From Anaerosomatales bacterium (lineage in GTDB: Bacteria > Actinomycetota > Coriobacteriia > Anaerosomatales > Anaerosomataceae): a DNA stretch of 64,000 bases. Position 1 is the stretch's first letter. Every line of letters begins with the position of its first letter. Made by a program: the position numbers and the translations under genes. Below are positions 1-8,146 of the stretch, piece by piece. The stretch covers positions 186,001 to 250,000 of the forward strand of contig JASEEU010000003.1 of the NCBI GenBank assembly GCA_030019445.1, read 5' to 3'. Under the pieces are notes generated by a model, which was not told the origin of the DNA, did no database searches, and saw nothing but the letters and a program-made list of their open reading frames with translations.

Positions 1-368
1 ACCTTGCGGCGCTGGGCGTGCGTCCCGTCGCGAGCGCGGACGACATCGTGGCGGCGCGCGCCGTCCTCGATACGATCGTCGTGGACGAGAGCGTCTCGGC
101 CTATGTCACGGCCATCGTGCGCGCCACGCGCGAGCACCCGGCACTCTCGCTCGGAGCGAGCCCGCGCGCCGGCGTGAGCCTGCTCGTCGGGGCGAAGGCC
201 GCCGCGGTTATCGCGGGGCGCGATTTCGTGACGCCCGATGACGTGAAGTCGATGGCGCCGCGCTGTCTCCGCCACCGTCTGATGGTGCGGGCCGAGGTCG
301 AGATCGAGGGCACGAACGCCGACGTCGTTCTTGCCGACATCCTCGGGCAGGTGCCGGTTCCGCGATGA
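1..368 (+). CDS. MoxR-family AAA+ ATPase, C-terminal part (5' end outside window)
   Basis: Only the last ~120 residues are present; the frame is already open at base 3. This matches the C-terminal lid domain of MoxR-type AAA+ ATPases: a helical segment with SPRAG (in LGASPRAGVSLLVGAKAAA), followed by a VTPDDVK motif and an LRHRL element. MoxR proteins act as chaperone-like ATPases working with von Willebrand-fold partners. The stop overlaps the start of the DUF58 gene by four bases (ATGA), so the two are co-translated, the usual moxR-DUF58 arrangement. The Walker motifs lie upstream of the window and cannot be checked. Confidence 0.85.
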   Translation, partial: LAALGVRPVASADDIVAARAVLDTIVVDESVSAYVTAIVRATREHPALSLGASPRAGVSLLVGAKAAAVIAGRDFVTPDDVKSMAPRCLRHRLMVRAEVEIEGTNADVVLADILGQVPVPR

Positions 369-1708
369 CCGGCGCGCTCACCCGCTGGCTCGAACGCGTC
401 CCGTACGTGACGCCGCGCCTCGCCGTCGCGCTCGGCGCGCCTGCGCTCGCCATGCCGCTTCTGCGCGGCCCGGCGGCGTGGGTGCTCGCGGGCGTGTGGG
501 TGACGGGGTGGCTCGCGCTCGTGCTGGCCGAGCACCGGCGTGCTCCCGGCCCCGGGGCGCTCGCGGTCCAACGCGAGCTTCCGGTGCGGCTCTCGATCGG
601 CGTCGCGAACCCCGTCGTCGTGCGCATCCGTAACAGCGGGGACGTCGGCGCCGTGGTGGTGGGCCGAGAGACGCCGCCCGCCGGTTTCGCCGGAGAGCGG
701 CGCTTCGGTCCGCTCGAGGTGCCGGCGCACGACGAGGCCGAGGCGACGCTCAGGTTCACGCCGCCGTCGCGCGGCGCGTACGCGTTCGGCGACGTCGGCC
801 TGCGCTCTCTGGGCCCCCTCGGCCTGGCGGGGCGGCAGTTCCGTGTCGCGCTTGCCGAGCAAGCCCGTGTCTACCCCGACATCACCGCGGTGAAGCGCTA
901 CGCGCTCCTCGCGCGCAAGGGCGCGCTCCACGAGCTCGGAGTCAAGGCGGCGCGGTACACGGGCGTCGGCACGGAGTTCGAGTCGCTGCGCGACTACCAG
1001 CCCGGTGACGACTATCGCTCGATCGACTGGAAGGCCACTGCGCGCCGCGCCCGGCCGGTCGTGCGCAGCTACGAGGCCGAGCGGAGCCAGACGATGGTCA
1101 TCGCCATCGACGCGGGGCGTCTCATGGTCCCGGTCGTCGGGGGACTGTCCAAGCTCGACCGCGCGGTGAACGCCGCCCTGTTGCTCGCCTATCTCGGCAT
1201 CGAGAGCGGCGACCTCGTCGGGCTGCTGGTCTTCGGCCGAGATGTCGTGACGTACGTTCCACCGCGCAAGGGACGCCGGCAGTTCCAGGCGGTGCTCGAG
1301 GCGCTCTACGCGGTCGAGGGCCGCGTGGAGGAGCCCGACTACCGCCGGGCGCTCTCGTTCCTCTCGGCCAAGCTCTCGCGCCGATCGCTCGTCGTGCTCT
1401 TCACCGACCTCGCCGGCGTGGAGCCCTCCCGTCGGCTGCTCGGGACGCTCGCAGGCATGATGCCGCGGCACCTGCCGTTCGTGGTCACCCAGCGCAATCG
1501 CGCGATCGAGGAGCGTGCACGGCGGCCGGTCGCCAACGAGTCGGACGCGTTCGAGGTCGCCGTCGCCAATGACCTGCTCGGGGAGAAGGCCGAGGCGCTC
1601 CGCGCGCTTGCCGCCCGCGGCGCGCTCGTGCTTGACGTCGAGCCGGCCGAGATCTCCATCGCGGCCGTCAACCGCTACCTCGAAGTGAAGGCGCGCGGGC
1701 GCCTGTGA
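365..1708 (+). CDS. DUF58 domain protein (vWA-like partner of MoxR)
   Basis: A protein of 447 residues with two N-terminal membrane segments (about residues 18-56) and a DUF58 core around residue 210 carrying the family signature YQPGDDYRSIDWKATARR. A vWA-like fold follows, with VIAIDAG and VVLFTDL strands. DUF58 proteins are encoded next to moxR in many bacteria and are thought to be remodelled by that ATPase, but their substrate is unknown. The ATG overlaps the moxR stop. The 3' end faces the convergent SpoIIM-like gene only 10 bases away. Confidence 0.88.
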   Translation: MTGALTRWLERVPYVTPRLAVALGAPALAMPLLRGPAAWVLAGVWVTGWLALVLAEHRRAPGPGALAVQRELPVRLSIGVANPVVVRIRNSGDVGAVVVGRETPPAGFAGERRFGPLEVPAHDEAEATLRFTPPSRGAYAFGDVGLRSLGPLGLAGRQFRVALAEQARVYPDITAVKRYALLARKGALHELGVKAARYTGVGTEFESLRDYQPGDDYRSIDWKATARRARPVVRSYEAERSQTMVIAIDAGRLMVPVVGGLSKLDRAVNAALLLAYLGIESGDLVGLLVFGRDVVTYVPPRKGRRQFQAVLEALYAVEGRVEEPDYRRALSFLSAKLSRRSLVVLFTDLAGVEPSRRLLGTLAGMMPRHLPFVVTQRNRAIEERARRPVANESDAFEVAVANDLLGEKAEALRALAARGALVLDVEPAEISIAAVNRYLEVKARGRL

Positions 1709-1718
1709 CGACGCTCGC

Positions 1719-2699
1719 TCAGGCGCGGGCGCTCTTCTCGGCGGCGGTCTCGCCTCTGCCCGGCAGGAAGATGTAGAGCGCAAGCAGCGCAGCCATCCCC
1801 GCGCCGAACGCGAGCTTGGCGACGGGCGCGAACGGCCGGGGCGTGATGAACCCCTCGATGAGGCCGGCCACCACGAGCAGCGGGATCACGCCCAGCACGA
1901 GGCGAACGGCATCCGCCGAGACAGCCTTCAGCGCCTGTCCGCGCGTGCGATCGCCGGGGAGCAGCAGCGCCCCGGCGAGCTTGAGGCCGGCCGCCCCGGC
2001 GAGCGCGATGGCCGGCAGCTCGATCGCGCCGTGCGGCACGATGAGCGCCCAGAACGAGAGCGAGTGCCCCGCTGCCGCGAAGGCCCCGGCGAGCACGCCG
2101 AGCAGGACGCCGTTCATGAGCAGGGCGTACACGGTGAGCGCGCCGAACGTCATACCGCCGGCGAACGCCATGAGCGACACCTGGATGTTGTTGGCGGTGA
2201 TGCCGCTCGAGATCGCCGGGGCGAGCGCGGCCGGAAGCCCAGCCCCGCCGGGCCGGGGCGCCGCGACCACCTCGCGGAACGTCTCGGGCACCAGGAGCCG
2301 CGCTACCTCGAGGTCGGTCTGCGCGAGCATGAAGCCGATCGCCATCGCACCCACGAGCAGCGCCGCGCTCACGAGCAGGGGGCGCAGGTTCGCTCGCACG
2401 AGCCGCGGGTAGCCGGTGGCGATGAAGCGGGCGATGTTCGCGAGCCGGTGACGCGACGTGCCGTAGAGCTCGGCGTGCGCGAGCGCCACCAGGCGGTTGA
2501 GGTAGTCGACGATCTCACTGCCGGGGTAGTGCGTCTGCGCGTACGCGAGGTCAGTCGCCGTCCGGCGGTAATCCTCGTGCATGCGCTTGAGGTCGGCGCC
2601 CCCGAGGGATGCGACGCCGCGGCGGCGAACCGCATCGACGGCGGTGCCGAGACGGACCCACACCTCGCGCGAACCGTCGATGAACTCCCGTTCCTCCAC
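1719..2699 (-). CDS. SpoIIM-family (DUF95) integral membrane protein
   Basis: A protein of 326 residues: a soluble N-terminal helical domain (about 110 residues, with the DLKRMHEDYRRTATDLAYAQ block typical of this family) and then about five to six hydrophobic segments. Stage II sporulation protein M homologues are common in non-sporulating bacteria and often sit with moxR, DUF58 and RDD genes, as here. The gene is therefore not evidence of sporulation. It reads on the minus strand, divergent from the RDD gene and convergent with DUF58. Start GTG/ATG choice is supported by a GGAG-type site (reverse of 'ctcc' near 2707). Confidence 0.85.
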   Translation of the reverse strand: MEEREFIDGSREVWVRLGTAVDAVRRRGVASLGGADLKRMHEDYRRTATDLAYAQTHYPGSEIVDYLNRLVALAHAELYGTSRHRLANIARFIATGYPRLVRANLRPLLVSAALLVGAMAIGFMLAQTDLEVARLLVPETFREVVAAPRPGGAGLPAALAPAISSGITANNIQVSLMAFAGGMTFGALTVYALLMNGVLLGVLAGAFAAAGHSLSFWALIVPHGAIELPAIALAGAAGLKLAGALLLPGDRTRGQALKAVSADAVRLVLGVIPLLVVAGLIEGFITPRPFAPVAKLAFGAGMAALLALYIFLPGRGETAAEKSARA

Positions 2700-2729
2700 C
2701 GAGGCGCTCCTTCACGGCTGACGTCTGGC

Positions 2730-2747
2730 CTATGCTAGCATCCTCGT
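2730..2747. promoter_or_regulatory. Candidate divergent promoter core between SpoIIM-like and RDD genes
   Basis: The self-complementary TATGCTAGCATC block gives a possible -10 (TATGCT, 2731-2736) towards the RDD gene. On the other strand it gives an extended -10 (TGC TAGCAT) towards the SpoIIM-like gene. No good -35 is evident on either side, so this is a weak call resting on position and the -10 likeness. Confidence 0.25.
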
Positions 2748-2774
2748 GACCGCATCGGCGCGCGGAGGAGTGCG

Positions 2775-3518
2775 ATGACTGAGACCGCCGGGCACCAGAC
2801 CCTGTCCGTCGAGACGCCCGAGTCCGTCACGTTCGCGTTCGAACTGGCCGGCATCGCGTCGCGCGGTGCGGCCCTCATCATCGACACCGCGCTGCTGACG
2901 CTCGTCATCCTGGCCGAGGTCCTCCTGGCGACGGCCGTCACGGCCAGCCTCGGAGCGGCGCTCGGCGACGCCGCCGTCGAGGGAGTCGTGGCGTGGGTCA
3001 TCGGCGTCACCATCGTGGTCGCCTTTGCGACGTACTGGGGCTACTACGTCTTCTGCGAGGTCGCGCGCAACGGACGCACTCCCGGCAAGCAGGCGCTCGG
3101 CATCCGCGTCGTTCGTGACGATGGCGGTCGCGTCGGTGTGATGGAGTCGGTCATCCGCAACGTCATCCGGCTCGTCGACATGCTGCCCGGCTACTACGCC
3201 GTGGGCCTGGTGGCAGCGTTGCTGTCGAGCTCGGCCAAACGGCTCGGCGACATGGCGGCCGGCACGGTCGTGGTGCGCGACAGCGGAGAGGTGACGCTTT
3301 CGCTCGAGGCGGCGGGCCGTTCGCCGAGGGTCGCGCTCGTGCACGACTTCCTCGGCAGGCGCGCCGAGCTCACCCCCGAGGCGCGCTACCAGGTGGCCGT
3401 CGCCATCCTCGCGGCATGGGGCGAGGAGCCGGGCGAGTGGGACGAGCCGACGATCGCGGGCAGGCTGGCCGATCTCGCCGGTGCGCGTCCGGTTGACGCG
3501 ACGCGGGCGAGCACGTAG
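2775..3518 (+). CDS. RDD family membrane protein
   Basis: A protein of 247 residues. The RDD domain occupies residues ~15-175, with an Arg in GIASRGAALIIDTALL, hydrophobic segments, and the conserved loop RNGRTPGKQALGIRVVRDDGG. A late amphipathic stretch RLGDMAAGTVVVR is also typical. The C-terminal ~70 residues are soluble. RDD proteins are poorly characterised; some members act in ion exchange. The start ATG follows GGAGGAG at 2764-2770. The gene completes a moxR/DUF58/SpoIIM/RDD neighbourhood seen widely in actinobacteria. Confidence 0.85.
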   Translation: MTETAGHQTLSVETPESVTFAFELAGIASRGAALIIDTALLTLVILAEVLLATAVTASLGAALGDAAVEGVVAWVIGVTIVVAFATYWGYYVFCEVARNGRTPGKQALGIRVVRDDGGRVGVMESVIRNVIRLVDMLPGYYAVGLVAALLSSSAKRLGDMAAGTVVVRDSGEVTLSLEAAGRSPRVALVHDFLGRRAELTPEARYQVAVAILAAWGEEPGEWDEPTIAGRLADLAGARPVDATRAST

Positions 3519-3547
3519 CGTTAACCGCCAACAGCAAGCGGTTAACG
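3519..3547. promoter_or_regulatory. Candidate BirA (biotin) operator upstream of bioY
   Basis: Perfect 10-bp inverted repeat CGTTAACCGC / GCGGTTAACG separated by 9 bases, running from the RDD stop to the bioY ribosome binding site. The GTTAACC...GGTTAAC half-sites with a 13-base gap resemble the half-site pattern of BirA biotin operators described across bacteria and archaea. The location before a biotin transporter gene fits. There is no T-run after it, so it is unlikely to be an intrinsic terminator. Confidence 0.6.
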
Positions 3548-3555
3548 GAGGGTCG

Positions 3556-4107
3556 ATGAACGACCGGTCCTACCAGCTCGTCACCGCGGCGCTCATGGTG
3601 GCGCTGCTCGCGGTCTCAGCGTGGGTCACCCTGCCGCTCGGCGCCGTCCCCGTGACGCTTCAGGTGGGCGTCGTCGTCCTCGCCGGCCTCCTCCTCCCGC
3701 CGGGCACGGCCGCCGCGGCGGTGGGCGGCTACGTCCTGCTCGGGGCCTTCGGCCTTCCGGTCTTCTCGGGCATGCGGGGCGGACTGCACGTGCTCGTGGG
3801 GCCCACGGGGGGCTATCTCGTCGGCTTCGTGATCGGGGCGGTGATCGCGTCGCTCGTGAGGCGCCACCTCGGCGCCCGGATGCCGCGCGCGGCCGACGTC
3901 CTGGCGGCCGCCGTGTGCCTTCTCGGCATCTACCTGTCGGGATGGGCGTGGCTTGCGGCGTCTACCGGCATGGGGGCCGCACCCGCCTTCGTGCAGGGTG
4001 TGGCCGTCTTCCTGCCGGTCGACGCGCTCAAAGCGGCGGCGGCGGTCGTTCTCGCCGCGGCTCTACGGCGCGCCGGTGCCCGCGTCGCGCGGCATGCGTC
4101 CGGCTAG
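3556..4107 (+). CDS. bioY: BioY, biotin transporter S component
   Basis: Product of 183 residues, almost entirely hydrophobic with about six membrane segments. It carries the BioY hallmarks: LPLGAVPVTLQ near the N-terminus, then GLPVFSGMRGGLHVLVGPTGGYLVGF. BioY is the substrate-binding membrane subunit of ECF biotin transporters and can work alone or with EcfA/EcfT, which are not seen here. ATG at 3556 follows GGAGG (3547-3551). The dyad just upstream suggests biotin-dependent repression. Confidence 0.92.
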   Translation: MNDRSYQLVTAALMVALLAVSAWVTLPLGAVPVTLQVGVVVLAGLLLPPGTAAAAVGGYVLLGAFGLPVFSGMRGGLHVLVGPTGGYLVGFVIGAVIASLVRRHLGARMPRAADVLAAAVCLLGIYLSGWAWLAASTGMGAAPAFVQGVAVFLPVDALKAAAAVVLAAALRRAGARVARHASG

Positions 4108-4190
4108 GGGGAACGCGTCTCTTCTCGGCCTGTCGCGTGTCAGACACTCCCGATAGTATGGGGTGAGCACGCAGCAGACGAGGAGGGGTG

Positions 4191-5438
4191 ATGGCCCGGG
4201 CGGTACGCTTCATACACGCAGCGGATCTCCACCTCGATGCTCCCTTCAAAGGCGTGAACGCCACCGACGAACGTGTGCGGCAGGCGCTCGTCGCCTCCAC
4301 CTACGACGCGCTGTCGGCGCTCGTCGACGCGTGCATCGAGCGCTCGGTGGACTTCCTCGTGGTCGCCGGCGACGCCTACAACAGCCGGGACCGGAGCGTG
4401 CGCGCGCAGTTCGCCTTCAAGGCGGCGATGGAGCGGCTCGCCGACGCCGGCATCCGCGTGTACGCCGCGGCAGGCAACCACGACCCGACGAGCGGGTGGA
4501 CGGCGGGCCTCGCGCTGCCGGACAACGTCCGTGTCTTCTCGGACACGGCGGTCGAGCGCATCGTCGTCGAGGACGGGGGAGAGCCGCTCTGCGCGGTGTA
4601 CGGGCGCAGCTATCGACGCTCGGCCGAGACCGCCGATCTCGCGCGCGACTTCTCGCGCGTGGCCGAGGACGACGTCGCGATCGCCGTCCTGCACACGAAC
4701 GTCGGAGGTCGGACCGAGCACGAGCCGTACGCACCGAGCACGCTCGCCGAGCTCCAGTCGGCGCGGATGGACTACTGGGCGCTCGGCCACATCCACAAGC
4801 CGGAGGTACTGACCGAGCAGGGCACCGTCGCGGTCTATGCCGGCTGCACGCAGGGCCTGAACCCCAACGAGGCCGGTCCCCGCGGCTGCTACCTGGTCAC
4901 GGTCGGCGGCGGTGTCTCGCTCGAGTTCGTGCCGACGGCCGCGGTCGTCTGGGATCGCCGGACGGTCGACGCCACGGAGCTCCCGGGCGTGGGGGATGTG
5001 CGGGCCGCGCTCGCGGAGGTCTGCGCCGACGTCCGACGCGACGCGGGTGGACGTCCGGCGATCGTGCGGATCGCGCTCGAAGGCCGAAGCGATGCGCACG
5101 CCGATCTCGCGCGTCCCGGCGTGCTGGCCGACCTCGTCGATGACCTGCGCGCCGAGCAGCTCGACATCGAGCCGTGGGTCTGGGTCGACCGCGTGCGCGA
5201 CCTGACGCGACAGCCGGTCGACCTCGCGGCGCTGCGCGAGAGCGAGGAGTTCGCCGGCGACCTCGTGCGCCTCTCAGACGAGCGCCTCGCCGACGCCGCG
5301 ACGATCGTGCACGAGCTGCTCGCCCCGGTCTCCGAGTACGCGGGTCGCGACCTCGAGACCTCCTTCGACGCGACCTCGATCGTCGAGCGCGCGCGGGATG
5401 CCGCGCTCGACCGCCTGCTGGCCGAGGAGGGGTCGTGA
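4191..5438 (+). CDS. Metallophosphoesterase, SbcD/YhaO-like DNA nuclease subunit
   Basis: A protein of 415 residues. Calcineurin-type metallophosphoesterase motifs are visible in order: DLHLD (residue ~10), GDAYNSRD (~60), GNHD (~94) and GHIHKPE (~198). A C-terminal capping region follows. The family includes SbcD/Mre11 nucleases and the YhaO branch. ATG at 4191 was chosen over GTG at 4188 because AGGAGG (4181-4186) leaves a usable spacer only for the ATG. The stop overlaps the start of the ATPase gene by four bases, so the two probably form a nuclease-ATPase complex acting on DNA ends. Confidence 0.87.
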   Translation: MARAVRFIHAADLHLDAPFKGVNATDERVRQALVASTYDALSALVDACIERSVDFLVVAGDAYNSRDRSVRAQFAFKAAMERLADAGIRVYAAAGNHDPTSGWTAGLALPDNVRVFSDTAVERIVVEDGGEPLCAVYGRSYRRSAETADLARDFSRVAEDDVAIAVLHTNVGGRTEHEPYAPSTLAELQSARMDYWALGHIHKPEVLTEQGTVAVYAGCTQGLNPNEAGPRGCYLVTVGGGVSLEFVPTAAVVWDRRTVDATELPGVGDVRAALAEVCADVRRDAGGRPAIVRIALEGRSDAHADLARPGVLADLVDDLRAEQLDIEPWVWVDRVRDLTRQPVDLAALRESEEFAGDLVRLSDERLADAATIVHELLAPVSEYAGRDLETSFDATSIVERARDAALDRLLAEEGS

Positions 5439-8140
5439 GGCTACGTCGCATCGAGGCCGTCCGCTTCGGCGGGCTGGTGGACCGCTCGCTCGGCGACCTC
5501 GGCGAGGGGCTCACGATCGTGCACGGCCCCAATGAGGCCGGCAAGAGCACGTTCACGGCGCTCGTGCGCTACATCCTGTACGGATTCCCGTCGGGTCGTG
5601 AGAAGGAGCCGCAGTACTACTCGGCGGCGGGCAAGCGCCAGGGGCGCCTCGTCTTCGCCGATGACACGGGCAGCTGGGCGGTGGACCGGACGGAAGGGCC
5701 CCACGGCGGTCCCGTCGAGGTGCGGACCCTGGAGGGGGCCGCCCGTCCGGGACTCGTCGAGGCGGTGACGGCCGGTGTGAGCCAGCTCGCGTACAAGGTC
5801 GTCTTCGGCTTCGGGCTCGACGAGATGGCGCGGATCGAGGCGCTCCGGGGACAGGATGACGACATCATCGCGCGCCTGTACGCCGCGAGCGTCGGGCTCC
5901 GCGTGAGCCCGCATGACGTGCGTGCGGCGCTCGATGACGAGGCCGACCGCCTGTTCACGCCGCGCGGGCGCAACCGGGAGATCAACAAGACGGTCGCCGA
6001 GATCAGGGAGATCCGGGACCGACTCCGCGCGCTCGAGCGGGAGGCCGACACCTACCAGGAGGCACGCGACCGTCTGGCCGAGATCGGACCCGCGCTCGCG
6101 CGCGCCCGGGAGGACCGGGACGAGCGTCGCAGACGCTTCACCGAGGCGAGCCGTGCCGCCGAGCGGCTGGCCGAACGCCTGCAGCGGATCGAGACGCTCG
6201 AGGGCGAGCTCGTCGAGCTGCGGCGCGCGCTGCTCGACGCCGAACAACAGCGCGCTGCCGTCGCGATCGTCGAGGACGACGCCCCCACCGCGCTGCTCGC
6301 CGCGCTGGCCGAGGAGTCCGCTGCCTTCACGGAGGGGCGGCAGACGCTGCGCGACGCCGAGGTCCAGGTCGAGCATGCGGCGCGCCGCATGCGCGACGCG
6401 CTCGCTCGGGTTGCGGGCGACGACGACGCGGTGCTCGCGCTCGGCGCTGACGCGACCGTCGCCGAGTCCATCGAGGGCGCGCGAGACGACATCCAGCGGC
6501 TCGCGCTCGAGGTCGAAGCGCGCGAGCGCGACGCGCAGCGTGCCCGGGAGGCGGCGCAGCGTGCCGAGAAGGGCGCGACCGCCGCGTTGCGCTCGGCCGG
6601 TGTCGAGCCCGGCCCGAATGCGGACAGCATCGTCGAAGACCGCCTGGCCGCTCTCGACAGCGTCACCGCCGCCGGGCTCCACGAGCGGGCACGGAGGCTC
6701 GAGCCTGCTCCGCTCGTGCTGCTGATATCGGGCCTCGTATCGCTTGCCGCGGGTCTCGTCCTGCGCGAGTACGTGACCGTCGCGATCGGTGTGCTGCTTG
6801 CCATCGCCGGCGCCGTCTTCCTCGTGCGCCCCGCGCGCGGCTCGCTCGCTCCGGAGGCCGTCTCCGGCGATGATCTCCGCGCGCTCGGCCTGAAGAGCCC
6901 GCCCACCGCGGTGGAGGCGTCTCGCATGCGTCGGGCGTTCGAGGCGGCCCGTTCAGCGCTGCGCGAGCGTGCGGAAGCCCTCCGATCGCTCGAGGCGGCC
7001 GAGACGGACGTCCGTCTCGCGACCGACACGCTCGCGGCCCGACGGACCGCCTGGGCCGCCTGGGTGGCCGAACGCGGTCTGCCGGAGGGCTCCACTCCGG
7101 CGAGCGCCGCCGAGGCGCTCGCGGCCGCGCGCGACGCCGTCCAGGCGCGGGCCATGCTCCAGGAGCGCGAGGCCGCGGCGACGCGGGTGCGCGCGCGACT
7201 CGATGACTACGTCGAGCGCCTCGTCTCGGCCGCGCGGGACGCCGTCGACGTCCCCGACGACCCGACCGATGACGACGTTCCCGTGATCGTCGGCCGCGTG
7301 AGGAGCCTGCTCTCCGAACGCACGGAGCGGCGGGAGCGCGGGTCCCGGATCGCCGACGAGATCGCCGGTCTCTCCTCCCGCATCGAGGTCACCGAGACGA
7401 AGCTCGCGTCTGCGAGCGCCGACGCCACGGCCGTGCTCACGCGATGGGACATGGCCGAGGGCGGCTCCCTCGAGGCGCTCCAGGCGCTCGCCGACCGGGA
7501 GCGACAGGCTGCCGAGGAGGCGGAGCGCTCGTACGACGAGCTGGCCGAGGAACGTGCGCGTCTCGATGAGCGGCTGCATGAGGGTGCGCGTGAGGCGCGC
7601 GGCGGCGAGCTGAGGCTGCGCCTCGCGGGGGCGCAGGAGCTGCTGGCCGAGCAAGCCGAGCGCTACGTGGTCGCGCGAGCCGCTGCGATGCTCGTGGGAG
7701 CGGCACAGGAGCGCTACGAGCGCGAGCGGCAGCCGGACGTGGTCAAGCGCGCCCGGGAGGTCTTCAGCCACATGACCGGCGAGCGGTACCCCGGGCTCAC
7801 CGTCCCGCTCGGCGGCGGACCGATCGAGGTGCACGATGCGCGCGCCGGTTCGAAGGGGTCCGATGTGCTGTCGCGTGGTACCGCTGACCAGCTCTACCTT
7901 GCGCTCCGGCTCGGGCTCATCGAGCAGCTCGACGGTGTCGGCGAAGGCCTTCCAGTGCTCATGGATGACGTGCTCGTGAATTTCGACCCGCTTCGGCGAC
8001 GGGGAGCAGCGGATGCGATCGCTGGGCTCGCTGAGCATCGGCAGATCGTCCTCTTCACCTGCCACCCCGAGACGGCGGAGCTCATGGCCGAGGTCGCCCC
8101 GACGTCGACGCGCATCGACCTCGATGCCTGTGAGGCCTGA
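5435..8140 (+). CDS. YhaN/SbcC-like AAA ATPase with central membrane hairpin
   Basis: Product of 901 residues starting at a GTG overlapping the nuclease stop. The N-terminus has Walker A GPNEAGKST (residues 31-39). The C-terminus has an ABC-type signature region (LSRGTADQLYLALRLGL) and Walker B PVLMDDVLVNFD, the layout of SMC/Rad50-type ATPases. The middle is rich in Arg/Glu/Ala coiled coil. Unlike SbcC there is no CxxC zinc hook. Instead a hydrophobic hairpin (about residues 425-466) interrupts the coil, as in YhaN proteins. The pair likely works on membrane-associated DNA ends. Confidence 0.87.
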   Translation: MRLRRIEAVRFGGLVDRSLGDLGEGLTIVHGPNEAGKSTFTALVRYILYGFPSGREKEPQYYSAAGKRQGRLVFADDTGSWAVDRTEGPHGGPVEVRTLEGAARPGLVEAVTAGVSQLAYKVVFGFGLDEMARIEALRGQDDDIIARLYAASVGLRVSPHDVRAALDDEADRLFTPRGRNREINKTVAEIREIRDRLRALEREADTYQEARDRLAEIGPALARAREDRDERRRRFTEASRAAERLAERLQRIETLEGELVELRRALLDAEQQRAAVAIVEDDAPTALLAALAEESAAFTEGRQTLRDAEVQVEHAARRMRDALARVAGDDDAVLALGADATVAESIEGARDDIQRLALEVEARERDAQRAREAAQRAEKGATAALRSAGVEPGPNADSIVEDRLAALDSVTAAGLHERARRLEPAPLVLLISGLVSLAAGLVLREYVTVAIGVLLAIAGAVFLVRPARGSLAPEAVSGDDLRALGLKSPPTAVEASRMRRAFEAARSALRERAEALRSLEAAETDVRLATDTLAARRTAWAAWVAERGLPEGSTPASAAEALAAARDAVQARAMLQEREAAATRVRARLDDYVERLVSAARDAVDVPDDPTDDDVPVIVGRVRSLLSERTERRERGSRIADEIAGLSSRIEVTETKLASASADATAVLTRWDMAEGGSLEALQALADRERQAAEEAERSYDELAEERARLDERLHEGAREARGGELRLRLAGAQELLAEQAERYVVARAAAMLVGAAQERYERERQPDVVKRAREVFSHMTGERYPGLTVPLGGGPIEVHDARAGSKGSDVLSRGTADQLYLALRLGLIEQLDGVGEGLPVLMDDVLVNFDPLRRRGAADAIAGLAEHRQIVLFTCHPETAELMAEVAPTSTRIDLDACEA

Positions 8141-8146
8141 CGGTCC

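Noticed and set aside
101-1783. Long open frame on the minus strand opposite the MoxR and DUF58 genes
   Set aside because: It is rich in Arg, Ala and Pro with no family resemblance, as expected from an antisense reading of GC-rich coding DNA. Many similar long antisense frames occur (for example 5441-6682, 21363-23036, 31352-32629) and were dropped for the same reason.
1719-2699. SpoIIM-like gene as a sign of sporulation
   Set aside because: This family is widespread in non-sporulating bacteria next to moxR/DUF58, and no other sporulation gene is present.
4137-4147. GTGTCAGACAC dyad before the nuclease gene as an SOS or other operator
   Set aside because: It is short and does not match the Gram-positive LexA box; chance occurrence is likely.
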